A DNA stretch of 64,000 bases, from assembly GCF_012927345.1 (NCBI RefSeq), contig NZ_JABBGJ010000018.1:101822-165821 (forward strand), written 5' to 3'. The notes below the pieces were generated by a model. The model was not told the DNA's origin. It saw nothing but the letters and a program-made list of their open reading frames with translations, and searched no databases. Positions 25,152-33,360 of this stretch are shown here, in pieces; within the stretch, counting starts at the first letter, position 1; every line of letters begins with the position of its first letter. The stretch comes from Paraburkholderia polaris. GTDB lineage: Bacteria; Pseudomonadota; Gammaproteobacteria; Burkholderiales; Burkholderiaceae. A program made the translations under genes and the position numbers.

Positions 25152-25730
25152 CTATTTGGCGGCGGCGACCGGTGTCGCGGCACCGGCGCTGGCCGCTTCC
25201 GCTGCCTGACAGGCGGAACACAATCCCTTCAATTCGATTTCATCGCTGGCAAGGCGGTAGCCCGCGTCTTCGATTTGCGCGACGAGCGCCTGGCGCAGCT
25301 TGGGCTGATGCAGTTCGGTGACGTTGCCGCATTGCTGACAGACCACCAGAATGCCGTGCTGGCATTGCGTCAGGTCGTGGCAGACGGTGAATGCATTGAT
25401 CGATTCGATGCGGTGGACGAGCCCAGCCGAGAGCAGAAAGTCGAGCGCCCTGTAAACCGTGGGTGGCGCCGAGCCGGGATGGATCTGGCGCATGTCGTCG
25501 AGCAACGAATAGGCTTTGGTGGCGCGCCCGGAATTTAGCAGCAATTCGAGCACTTTACGGCGGATTGGCGTAAGTTTTTCACCGCGTTCGCGGCAATATT
25601 CTTCCGCGAGGGTCAGTGCGGCTTCCTGCGATTCACCGTGCCCACCGTGCAGGTGCCCCGGCTCATGATGATGAGCAGAGGCGGCAAGAGTGGCTTTATC
25701 GGCGGTCGCGGCGGGCTTGGCGGTCTTCAT
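25152..25730 (-). CDS. zur: Fur-family metal regulator, Zur-like
   Basis: This is a 192-residue Fur-superfamily repressor. The DNA-binding winged helix is at about residues 45-110 (GEKLTPIRRKVLELLLNSG, PPTVYRALDFLLSAGLVHRI). The C-terminal domain keeps both structural zinc pairs, CQQCG and CSAC, plus the ISTEL-like His/Asp region (FTVCHDLTQCQHG). The CHDLTQCQH segment fits Zur better than Fur. The N-terminus carries an additional His-rich segment (HHHEPGHLHGGHGES) rare in family members. No znuABC genes are adjacent, so the zinc assignment relies on the sequence pattern. Confidence 0.78.
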   Translation of the reverse strand: MKTAKPAATADKATLAASAHHHEPGHLHGGHGESQEAALTLAEEYCRERGEKLTPIRRKVLELLLNSGRATKAYSLLDDMRQIHPGSAPPTVYRALDFLLSAGLVHRIESINAFTVCHDLTQCQHGILVVCQQCGNVTELHQPKLRQALVAQIEDAGYRLASDEIELKGLCSACQAAEAASAGAATPVAAAK

Positions 25731-25842
25731 GCGTCGATTATAAAGGCCATCGCGCTTCGCTGTGACGGTGTCAGGTGCGCTGGCCGGTCGCGGCTGGGCG
25801 CCGCGGACGAGGCATGAGGCTGCCGGCTAGCCGCTGGATAGT

Positions 25843-26469
25843 TTAGGTCAGCGGGAAATCGACGTATTTCTTGAAACCCGGACGCGTCGCAATCCGCGAA
25901 TACCAACGCTCCAGATTCGGCAGCGGGGGACGTTCGACGCCGTCCAGCCCGAACCAGCGTTTCGCGTACGCGCCGATCACGATATCGGCGAGCGTGAACT
26001 TCTCGCCTTCGAGGAAGAAGCGGCCTTGCAGATGATTGTCCAGCAGGCGCCATAGCAAGGTGACCGCGGCGAAGTCGCTAGCGAGCTTGGCGGCGTCGCG
26101 CCCGGCGGCCGGCGTACGCACGAGAGCCCAGAACACTGGCTTTTCCGCGGGTTGCAGCGTGGTGAGCGACCAGTCGAGCCAGCGGTCGATGCTCGCGCAC
26201 AGTTTCGGCTCGGACGGGTACAGGAGGCTCGATTCGCCGTATTGCAGCACCAGATAGCGCAGGATCGAGTTCGATTCCCACAGCACGAAGTCGTCATCGA
26301 CCAGCGTTGGAATCTTGCCAGTCGGGTTCATTGCCAGATAGTCGGGTTCATTGTTGCGGCCGAATTGCAGGCCCGCGTCGATGCGTTCGTACGGCAGCAC
26401 CAGTTCGTCGCAGCACCACAAGACTTTCTGTACGTTGACCGAGTTGGCGCGTCCCCAGATCGTAATCAT
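25843..26469 (-). CDS. Glutathione S-transferase family protein
   Basis: This 208-residue protein has the canonical GST length. The N-terminal thioredoxin fold (residues 1-80) has ITIWGRANSVNVQKVLW, NPTGKIPTLVDDDFVLWESN and the glutathione-binding ESNSILRYL. The helical C-terminal domain contains TLADIVIGAYAKRWF. The start at 26469 has AGGA upstream and gives the standard GST N-terminus; longer in-frame upstream sequence is repetitive and not protein-like. The substrate is unknown. Confidence 0.9.
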   Translation of the reverse strand: MITIWGRANSVNVQKVLWCCDELVLPYERIDAGLQFGRNNEPDYLAMNPTGKIPTLVDDDFVLWESNSILRYLVLQYGESSLLYPSEPKLCASIDRWLDWSLTTLQPAEKPVFWALVRTPAAGRDAAKLASDFAAVTLLWRLLDNHLQGRFFLEGEKFTLADIVIGAYAKRWFGLDGVERPPLPNLERWYSRIATRPGFKKYVDFPLT

Positions 26470-26610
26470 CCGGCAAATCCTTTTTTTACATTGGTAGTTG
26501 GCAAGCCGCGCGCGGCGCGCGGCGTTCAGCCAGTAACGATACACGATGCGCATGGGTTTGCGCGCCGCGTGCCTGTAATCTGGCGCGCGAAGTGTTGTCC
26601 GCGGCACGCC

Positions 26611-26666
26611 CCGAAGCGTGACCCGAAGGATGACCCGAAGGATGACCCGAAGCGTTGCCCGAAGCG
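26611..26666. repeat. Imperfect 12-bp tandem repeats upstream of the NERD-helicase gene
   Basis: The word GGATGACCCGAA is repeated about four times with drift (GCGTGACCCGAA, two near-identical copies, GCGTTGCCCGAA). It lies between the divergent GST and NERD-helicase genes and ends about 100 bp before the latter. Confidence 0.7.
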
Positions 26667-26762
26667 CCTTGCCGACAGAAGCCCGATTACCGCCCCCGGG
26701 CCATGCCGGCAACGCGCGGGCGTTGCGTACAATGGGCGCACCCGAATACGACGAGGCACCGC

Positions 26763-28457
26763 ATGGCCCGCATTGTCCCCGACGACTGGAAGAGCCTCGC
26801 CGCCACCGGCGCGGCGGCACGCGAACGCGAAACCCTCGCGCTGCTGGAAGAAGCGCTTCCTGATGGCTACACCGTCTATCACGGCGTGCATTGGACCCGC
26901 CTGAATCAGAACTTTTCGGTATTCGGCGAGGCTGACTTCGTGATCGTCAGCCCGGCCGGGCGTGTGATGATCGTCGAACAGAAAACCGGCTTCCTGCGCG
27001 AAACGCCCAAGGGGCTCGTCAAGGTCTATCTTCAGACGGAACGCAACGTAGCGATCGCGCTCGCGCACACCGTCGAAACGCTGCACCGGCGCTTCACCGC
27101 AGCGTTCGGCGCGGGCACTTATTTCATCGAAGAGCTGCTGTATTGCCCGGACCACATCGTCAAGGATGCGGCGATTGCAGGCGTAAATCCTGCACGGATT
27201 GTCGACGCGACGCGTAAGGACCGGCTTGCCGCGATCATTCGCGAAGCCTTGCCGGCCGACGAACCGCGCCTCGCCTGCGCACCGAAAATCCATCACTTTC
27301 TCGCCGACGAGCTTGCGCTCACGCCCGACGCCAGCGCACTGGTCGGCCAGGCCGGCACGCTCGTTACGCGTCTGGCGGGTGGCCTTGCGACCTGGGCGCG
27401 CCGGCTCGAGTTTTCGCCGTTCCGGCTGCGCGTGATCGGCACGGCCGGCTCCGGCAAAACACAACTCGCGGTGCAGGTGATGAAAGACGCGGTGGCGCGC
27501 GGGCAGCGGCCTTTGTACGTGTGTTTCAACCGGCCGCTTGCGGATCACATTGCGCGGGTTGCACCGCCTGAGGCGAAGGTGGCGAACTATCACCAGCTAT
27601 GCGACTGGATTGCGCGCGACGCGGGCCGCGAGCCGGATTTCCAGTCCGGTGACGTCTTCGATCAGCTTGAAACGATTTTCGCCGAAACGCCGATCGACGC
27701 GCGCTGGCAATTCAACGTGCTGATCGTCGACGAAGGCCAGGATTTCCAGCAGCCGTGGGTGGCCGCGCTCGAGCGCCTGTTGCGGCCGGGCGCCGCGTGG
27801 TGGTGGCTCGAAGACCCGTTGCAGAATCTGTATATGCGCGAACCGGTCGAGCTGCCCGGCTGGACCACGCTCAAAGAAACCACTAACTACCGCAGTCCGC
27901 GCGACATTCTGGATTATGTGCGCGACGTGGTCGGCGCCTCGGTGCCGGTCGCGGCGGGTCTGGCGTCGGGCAGTCCGTTCGACGGCTCCGATATTTCGCT
28001 CTCCGTCTACGACGAAGCAAATGCCGCCGAAGGCAGCATCGAGGCGACCAAGCGGGCGATCACGCAGGCGTTGTCGCTCGGCTTTCGCAAGCAGGACATT
28101 GCCGTGCTCTCATTTCGCGGCCGCGAAGGCTCGGCGATGACCGCGCAGGATCATCTCGGCCCGCATCGGTTGCGCAGTTTTACGGGTAAGTACGATCTGT
28201 TCGGCAACCCGGAGTACCGCGAAGGGGATGTGCTGTTCGAGTCGATCTATCGCTTCAAGGGGCAGGCGGCGCCTTGCGTGATTCTCACCGAAGTCGACTT
28301 CGAATCGTTCGACGAGCGTATTGCACGCAAGCTGTTCGTCGGCGCCACGCGTGCGACGATGAAGCTGATTATCGTCGCCTCGCAGCGGGCTGCGCGGCAT
28401 TTGCATCTGCGTGACGGTAAAGAGGTGAAAGAGGTCAGGGAGTTGAAAGAAGTCTAG
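26763..28457 (+). CDS. NERD-domain / UvrD-like helicase protein
   Basis: This 564-residue protein combines a nuclease-related NERD domain (about residues 15-110, with EADFVIVSP and IVEQKTG, the D/ExK nuclease core) with a superfamily I helicase. Walker A is GTAGSGKT at residues 226-233, the Walker B region is LIVDEGQDFQQPWV, a helicase motif reads TNYRSPRDILDYV, and late motifs FKGQAAPCVILTEV and FVGATRATMKL close the core. Such proteins process DNA ends and occur in housekeeping repair and in phage defence. No defence genes are adjacent. The ATG at 26763 is preceded by ACGAGGCACCGC. Confidence 0.85.
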   Translation: MARIVPDDWKSLAATGAAARERETLALLEEALPDGYTVYHGVHWTRLNQNFSVFGEADFVIVSPAGRVMIVEQKTGFLRETPKGLVKVYLQTERNVAIALAHTVETLHRRFTAAFGAGTYFIEELLYCPDHIVKDAAIAGVNPARIVDATRKDRLAAIIREALPADEPRLACAPKIHHFLADELALTPDASALVGQAGTLVTRLAGGLATWARRLEFSPFRLRVIGTAGSGKTQLAVQVMKDAVARGQRPLYVCFNRPLADHIARVAPPEAKVANYHQLCDWIARDAGREPDFQSGDVFDQLETIFAETPIDARWQFNVLIVDEGQDFQQPWVAALERLLRPGAAWWWLEDPLQNLYMREPVELPGWTTLKETTNYRSPRDILDYVRDVVGASVPVAAGLASGSPFDGSDISLSVYDEANAAEGSIEATKRAITQALSLGFRKQDIAVLSFRGREGSAMTAQDHLGPHRLRSFTGKYDLFGNPEYREGDVLFESIYRFKGQAAPCVILTEVDFESFDERIARKLFVGATRATMKLIIVASQRAARHLHLRDGKEVKEVRELKEV

Positions 28458-28464
28458 CGCTCGA

Positions 28465-29427
28465 TCAAGTCCACGCATGTGCCCCGACCAGCATCCCGGT
28501 TTGCGTTAGCGCGTCCCACCAGATCACGCGCAGCAAGGGCGCTTGCTGAGCAATCAGCAACGCCTGCATCGGATCGCTCTCGACAAAATGCGTGACGCCG
28601 CCGCGCAATGCCGCAGCAGCCTTGTGAGCGGCGGCGCCGGCGGGACTTTCATCGTGCGTGCCGGGCGTGCGCATCACCAGTTGCATATGACCGAAGCCGT
28701 GCCGCGCGAGCCACGCTTCGGTGCGCGCACGATCCAGTTCCGGCCGGCCGGTGATGATCGTACGCACGCGTTGCAGATCGATGCCCGGCAGCACTTCGAA
28801 CGGCAGCAGCGCGTCGCGTTCGGTGAGCGCCGCGGCCAGATCCTCGTCGTAGCGCGCGAGCGGCACGTCGGGTAGCAGAATGCCGTCGAGGTCAATCGCG
28901 TAGGTGGCGTATTCGTGGTCGTCGGCCATGGCGGGCGCAGCGCCCGCTTGGGCGCCCCCCGCTTCAACGCGCTCCCAGTCCTCGCGATAACGCTGGGTGT
29001 AGGCCTGGCGTTCCCACGGAAACAGCGCGAAGTAGCCGCGGGCGTCGATTGCGTAATCGGGTTGCGTGCGGCTCAGGTCGTCGACCGCGGCGGTCAGCGT
29101 CTTGACGTCGAGGCCATGTTGCTGAAGGAATGTGATGCAATCGGTCAGCGTAAAGCCACGCCCCGCGATGTCCTCGCACAGCAGCACTTTCGAACCCGCG
29201 GGCGGGATCGGCAATGTCGAATCCCAGGCGACCATGCGTGACTGGCGGTCGTAGCGCAGAAAGGCGACCGGCGTGCCGGCCGCATGCGAAACCATCAGCG
29301 CAAGCGGTGCGCCGCCACGCAGAATGCCGATCGCCATCGTGAAACGCTCCGCCAGCAACGTGGGTTGCAGCGATTCGATCCAGTGATCGAGCTGTTCGTA
29401 TGTCAGGGGCAAAACCGGCTTGTTCAT
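28465..29427 (-). CDS. Phosphoribosyltransferase-like / HAD-like fusion protein
   Basis: This 320-residue two-domain protein has an N-terminal phosphoribosyltransferase fold (about residues 1-150) with ILRGGAPLAL and a PRPP-loop-like LLCEDIAGRGFTLTD. The C-terminal half (about 175-320) looks like a HAD-type domain: AIDLDGILLPD matches motif I (DxDG) and IITGR matches motif II. The PRPP loop deviates from the consensus (GRGFT for TGxT). It is convergent with the NERD-helicase gene, 7 bp between stop codons. A nucleotide salvage or 5'-phosphate role is plausible but not shown. Confidence 0.75.
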   Translation of the reverse strand: MNKPVLPLTYEQLDHWIESLQPTLLAERFTMAIGILRGGAPLALMVSHAAGTPVAFLRYDRQSRMVAWDSTLPIPPAGSKVLLCEDIAGRGFTLTDCITFLQQHGLDVKTLTAAVDDLSRTQPDYAIDARGYFALFPWERQAYTQRYREDWERVEAGGAQAGAAPAMADDHEYATYAIDLDGILLPDVPLARYDEDLAAALTERDALLPFEVLPGIDLQRVRTIITGRPELDRARTEAWLARHGFGHMQLVMRTPGTHDESPAGAAAHKAAAALRGGVTHFVESDPMQALLIAQQAPLLRVIWWDALTQTGMLVGAHAWT

Positions 29428-29719
29428 GACTCGTATGGCGTCGCATTGCGCACGTAAGGAAAGGATCCCGTAGACGGAGAGCGCCGTGCGGCGCAGCGCG
29501 GCGGCAGGTCCTCGTTTTTGAGACAAAGAATTTTGGCGATATTATGCATGCCGTTCAAAGATCGCGCGTCGGGTGAAGCGCGTCGCCGGACGGGGTGTGT
29601 CGCAAAGACCGCCGGCCCGGCGGGAAAGGGGCGACGGCGTTGCAGGTTCGCCGGCAGATGGAGCCGGTGCAGCGTGGCGTCGCCCGCAAAAATAACAAAT
29701 GATGGAAAAAGCCAGGTAG
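29428..29719. other. 292-bp divergent intergenic region
   Basis: This lies between the starts of the phosphoribosyltransferase-like gene and the sulfite-oxidase-fold gene. Promoters for both are expected. No strong sigma-70 boxes or repeats were recognised. Confidence 0.35.
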
Positions 29720-30268
29720 ATGACCAAGATGAACACAGCGGTGGATGGCAGGAAAGGTGTGGTCAGGAGCGCATGGTGGGGGCTGGGTCTGCTCCTCGCT
29801 TTCGCCGCGTGGAGCATGCAGGCACACGCACAGGCAGAGTCGTTGCCGTTATCGCTCGACGTGAAGGGCAAAATCAGCAAGACCAACGATGCGGCGCACC
29901 AGTCGTATCACTTCACCGAGGCACAACTGCTCGCGCTACCGGTCCATTCGATTACGACCGCCACCACCTGGACCCCGCGTTCCACCTTCACAGGACCGCT
30001 GCTCGCGGATATCCTGAAGGCAGTCGGTGCATCCGGCAGCGCAGTCGAGATCCATACGCTCGACGACTATACCTACACCATTCCGGTGTCGGACTGCGAT
30101 CGCTACGGCGTGGTCGTTGCGTACAGCATGAACGGCCGGCGCCTGAAGATCAGCGACTTCGGGCCGCTGTTTCTTATCTATCCACGCGACGCGTTCCCCG
30201 ATGAACTCATGGGTGCGGCGGGCGACTCGAAATTCGTATGGCAGATCAAGGCACTCATCATCAAATAA
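29720..30268 (+). CDS. Periplasmic sulfite-oxidase-fold protein without Mo-ligand Cys; likely sensor partner
   Basis: This 182-residue secreted protein has a signal peptide at about residues 1-39 (hydrophobic core, HAQA end). The mature part matches the oxidoreductase molybdopterin-binding fold: FTGPLLADILKAVG, then VVVAYSMNGRRLKISDFGPL and LFLIYPRDAF. Where family enzymes have the Mo-coordinating Cys (in a C-x-G-N context), this protein reads SITTATTWTPR, so the ligand is missing. The ATG at 29720 has AGGT upstream. It overlaps the downstream histidine-kinase gene by 31 bp, suggesting translational coupling and a ligand-sensing rather than catalytic role. Confidence 0.72.
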   Translation: MTKMNTAVDGRKGVVRSAWWGLGLLLAFAAWSMQAHAQAESLPLSLDVKGKISKTNDAAHQSYHFTEAQLLALPVHSITTATTWTPRSTFTGPLLADILKAVGASGSAVEIHTLDDYTYTIPVSDCDRYGVVVAYSMNGRRLKISDFGPLFLIYPRDAFPDELMGAAGDSKFVWQIKALIIK

Positions 30269-32106
30269 CGCGCCGCCCCTGGCGTCGTGTCCTCTATGTG
30301 CTGATCTGGCTGACCGCGCTCGCGGCGCCGGCTGGCGCAATCGGCTATCTGTTGTACGCGAACCTGCTCAATCCGCGGGCGACCGAACCGCTGACCGGTC
30401 AGTACGACGGCTTCTATTGGGACGCCGCGCAACTGCAGATCGCCTACGCGCGTTTCGAGAACCAGTTGCTGCTGTATCAATCCGGCGTCGACGACGACTA
30501 TCAGCGGCTCATGCTGCGCTACCAGTTGCTGCAATCGAAGCTGCATGTGATGGCCGGGTCGACACGCCGGCTGACCACGCAGCTCGCGCTGCTGCAACGG
30601 CAAATGGACGAGATCCAGTCGATCGATCGTTTGCTGGGCGAGATTCAGCCTGAGGTGGATGCTTTGCCGAAGGACCGCAACCGCGCCAATCAGATCGTTG
30701 TGGAGCTGCGCCAGCATTGGAATGAGGTCAACGATCTCGCGTTGAGCCGCCGTTTCGCCGACGTGGCTGACCGTGAGGCGATGAACCGCGATTTCATCGA
30801 CAAGCGCCGCATGCTGTTCGCGGGCGGCCTGTTGCTGCTGTTACTGTCGGCAGCCGCGACCACGCTGCTGGTGCTCAACGGCCGGCGCCGCACGCGTCTG
30901 ATGCATCAGCAGCACGCGGCGCTCGAAGCGGAGCATCAGGCGAGCCGCGCAGCGCGCGAGTCGAGTCTCGCGAAAGACGCGTTTCTTGGCATGATCAGCC
31001 ACGAACTGCGCACGCCGTTGCATGCGATCGTGTCGTCGATTGAATTGCTGGGTTTCAACTATCACTCCGAGGCCGACCGCAAGGTCATCCAGCGGCTCGA
31101 AACCGCAGGGCGGCATCTGGAAGCCCAGATGAAAGACCTGACCGATTACGCGCGCCTCGGCGCCGGCAAGCTCGAACTGCGTCACGAGCATTTCGAGCCG
31201 CGCGAGCTGCTGGCTTCGATCGTCGACGAACACGCGATGTCCGCCGCCGCGCGCGGCCTCACGCTGGAAAGCGAGGCGAGCGGCATGAGCGGCTTCGTCG
31301 ATTCCGATCCGCATCGCATCCGTCAGATCGTCAACAACCTGGTCACCAACGCGATCCGTTACACCGAAACCGGCACGGTGCGCGTGCTACTGAGGCAGCG
31401 GCCGGCGGTGTTGATCTTCGTCGTCAGCGATACGGGGCCGGGCGTGCCGCATGCGCAGATCCCGCTGATCTTCCAGGAGTTCACGCAGCTCGACGCGTCG
31501 CGCACGCGCCGCTTCGAGGGTGCGGGGATGGGACTCACGATCGTGCAGGGGCTGGTCAGGCTGTTTGGCGGCACCGTCGAGGTGGCGAGCACGGTAGGCG
31601 AGGGCACCACCTTCACGGTGACGATCCCGGTCACACCGGTCGCGGCAACCGCGCCGCCCGGCACGGCGGTGCACGCTGAACCGGTCGGCACGCGCCCGTG
31701 CGTGCTGATCGTCGACGACAACCGGCTGATTCGCGAGTCGCTCAGCGAGATGATCGCGCACATGGATTTCGACGCGCACGCTGTCTCCAATGCCGACGAT
31801 GCGCTTGCGTGGCTCGACGCGCGTCGCTGTGACGTGGTGCTACTCGATCTGCATATGCCGGATCGGGACGGTTATGCGTTCCTTGAGGATTTCGCGGCAC
31901 GCGGCGGGGCGTCGTCGGGTGTTCCGGTGATCGTCGTGAGCGCGTATGCGCCGGAGGCGGATAGCGTGGGTAGTGCGGATAGTGCGGCAGGGGAAGCGGG
32001 AGAAACCGGCTTGCAGCCGTTTTTCGAAGCGTTGTTAAAGCCAGTACATTACGAGGAACTGCGCAGCGCGTTGCAGCGTGCTTTGGCTTCGCGGCATACG
32101 GTGTGA
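30238..32106 (+). CDS. Hybrid sensor histidine kinase / response regulator
   Basis: This 622-residue inner-membrane kinase has two membrane segments (about 17-42 and 185-203) flanking a helical periplasmic sensor. The dimerisation/phosphotransfer helix contains MISHELRTPLHAI with phospho-His255. The ATPase domain has NNLVTNAIRY (N box), DTGPGVP (G1) and FEGAGMGLTIV (G2). The C-terminal receiver has CVLIVDDNRLIRES and phospho-acceptor Asp537 (VLLDLHMPDRDG). The gene starts inside the end of the sulfite-oxidase-fold gene. It is convergent with a gene encoding an HTH-receiver regulator, a likely phosphorelay partner. Confidence 0.9.
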   Translation: MADQGTHHQITRRPWRRVLYVLIWLTALAAPAGAIGYLLYANLLNPRATEPLTGQYDGFYWDAAQLQIAYARFENQLLLYQSGVDDDYQRLMLRYQLLQSKLHVMAGSTRRLTTQLALLQRQMDEIQSIDRLLGEIQPEVDALPKDRNRANQIVVELRQHWNEVNDLALSRRFADVADREAMNRDFIDKRRMLFAGGLLLLLLSAAATTLLVLNGRRRTRLMHQQHAALEAEHQASRAARESSLAKDAFLGMISHELRTPLHAIVSSIELLGFNYHSEADRKVIQRLETAGRHLEAQMKDLTDYARLGAGKLELRHEHFEPRELLASIVDEHAMSAAARGLTLESEASGMSGFVDSDPHRIRQIVNNLVTNAIRYTETGTVRVLLRQRPAVLIFVVSDTGPGVPHAQIPLIFQEFTQLDASRTRRFEGAGMGLTIVQGLVRLFGGTVEVASTVGEGTTFTVTIPVTPVAATAPPGTAVHAEPVGTRPCVLIVDDNRLIRESLSEMIAHMDFDAHAVSNADDALAWLDARRCDVVLLDLHMPDRDGYAFLEDFAARGGASSGVPVIVVSAYAPEADSVGSADSAAGEAGETGLQPFFEALLKPVHYEELRSALQRALASRHTV

Positions 32107-32209
32107 CGTGACGCCTCGGAGGACGCAGATGGAGGAGGGCTCAACCTGAGCACACACCTTCAGCCGCTTGCCGGCGCGTACCGGCGCATAACCGTTACAT
32201 ACCGGCACA

Positions 32210-33064
32210 TCAAGGCCGGTTGAGGCGCTTGGACAGATCGGCGACCAGGATCGCCATGCGCGCGGGCTTTTCATAGCACGCGACGTCGTAATCGCGGATG
32301 ACCTGGCTGATCTCCGATTCGCTGGCCTTGCCGGTCAGCAATTCGCCGGTCAGCACGAAAATCGGCGCGTCCGGATTTTCCGATGCCCGTATCGCGCGGA
32401 TCGCCGCCGCCGAGGTCTGCGAGCCGAACAGCCAGTCGATCACAATGCCGTCGAAGACCTGCGTTTGCAGTTGTTCGGCGAACGCGGCGAGGCCGTAGAT
32501 CGCCACCGCCGCGAAGCCGCTGCGCTCGAGATAGTCGCGCAGATTGTCGGCGGAGGCCTGATCGTCGTCGACCACAGCGATGGTCGGCTTGTCGGTTTCA
32601 GCGCGGCGCGGATAGATCTCGATCTTGTGGACTTCGTACGCGCTTTGGTAAAGCGTGCCGTCGTGACGCGCAACGCGCCATTGACCGAGCTTCGGGTACG
32701 CGACAAATTCAGGGCGGCTGCCGGGTTCGAGCGCGGCGCCGACCCATGCGGTGCAGGCCAGCTCGATCGCGCCGATGCAGAACACCGCCTCTTGGGCGAT
32801 GGCGCCGACCATGCCCGGATCGAGCGACTGTGCGCCGAATAGCTGAGCGGCAGGTTCGCCGAACACCTCGGCAACCTTCTTGATCTGCGAGAGGGTCCAC
32901 GGGCTGTTGCCGCGCAGCTTGCGGTGTCCCTGCGAAAAACTCAGATCGAGGATGCGGCACAGCTCAGTGGTTTGCTGGCGTTTGCCGATTCCATGCCGGC
33001 TCATCAACTCGCGCACGCGCTCGGCGACTGCGATGGAGTCAGGTGAGTGTGTTTCGTTGGTCAT
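32210..33064 (-). CDS. BetR-type HTH / receiver regulator
   Basis: This 284-residue protein has an N-terminal helix-turn-helix of BetR type (about residues 10-75: RVRELMSRHGIGKRQQTTEL, LSFSQGHRKLRG) and a C-terminal receiver domain (about 165-284). The receiver shows IAVVDDDQASADN, the likely phospho-acceptor region GIVIDWLFG, FVLTGE and CYEKPAR. The order is reversed compared with most response regulators, where the receiver comes first. It is convergent with the hybrid kinase (103-bp gap). Its DNA target is unknown. Confidence 0.8.
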   Translation of the reverse strand: MTNETHSPDSIAVAERVRELMSRHGIGKRQQTTELCRILDLSFSQGHRKLRGNSPWTLSQIKKVAEVFGEPAAQLFGAQSLDPGMVGAIAQEAVFCIGAIELACTAWVGAALEPGSRPEFVAYPKLGQWRVARHDGTLYQSAYEVHKIEIYPRRAETDKPTIAVVDDDQASADNLRDYLERSGFAAVAIYGLAAFAEQLQTQVFDGIVIDWLFGSQTSAAAIRAIRASENPDAPIFVLTGELLTGKASESEISQVIRDYDVACYEKPARMAILVADLSKRLNRP

Positions 33065-33360
33065 ACTGCGTGTGGATCTGCCTTCTTAAAGGGTGGCTGT
33101 GGGGCGTGCGATACGACACGCGCAGCGCAGCCATGCACATTGGATGCGCATCGACGCGGCTACGCAGGGGACAGCAAATGTACCGCAAAAAGTATCGCGG
33201 TCTGTGTTTTTGTATGACCGCCGCCGAGGCTGTCGGTGCGAGGTGCGAACGGACACATTCGGCGATCTGTTTATGCTTTTAGCATCGAATGTATTTTACC
33301 GATGAAACCGCGCGGCATCTGTAGAGAAATATCTCCGGCGGGCGTATTCCTTATTCGACG
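33065..33360. other. 296-bp stretch between the regulator start and hipA stop
   Basis: This is the upstream region of the BetR-type regulator, since hipA ends here on the same strand. No good coding frame was found. It has an AT-richer centre (for example TGTTTATGCTTTTAGCATCG) consistent with a promoter. Confidence 0.4.

Noticed and set aside
26470..26820. Longer form of the GST gene extending to 26820
   Set aside because: The additional N-terminal part is a basic, repetitive translation of the tandem repeats, and the start at 26469 has a ribosome site and a standard GST N-terminus.
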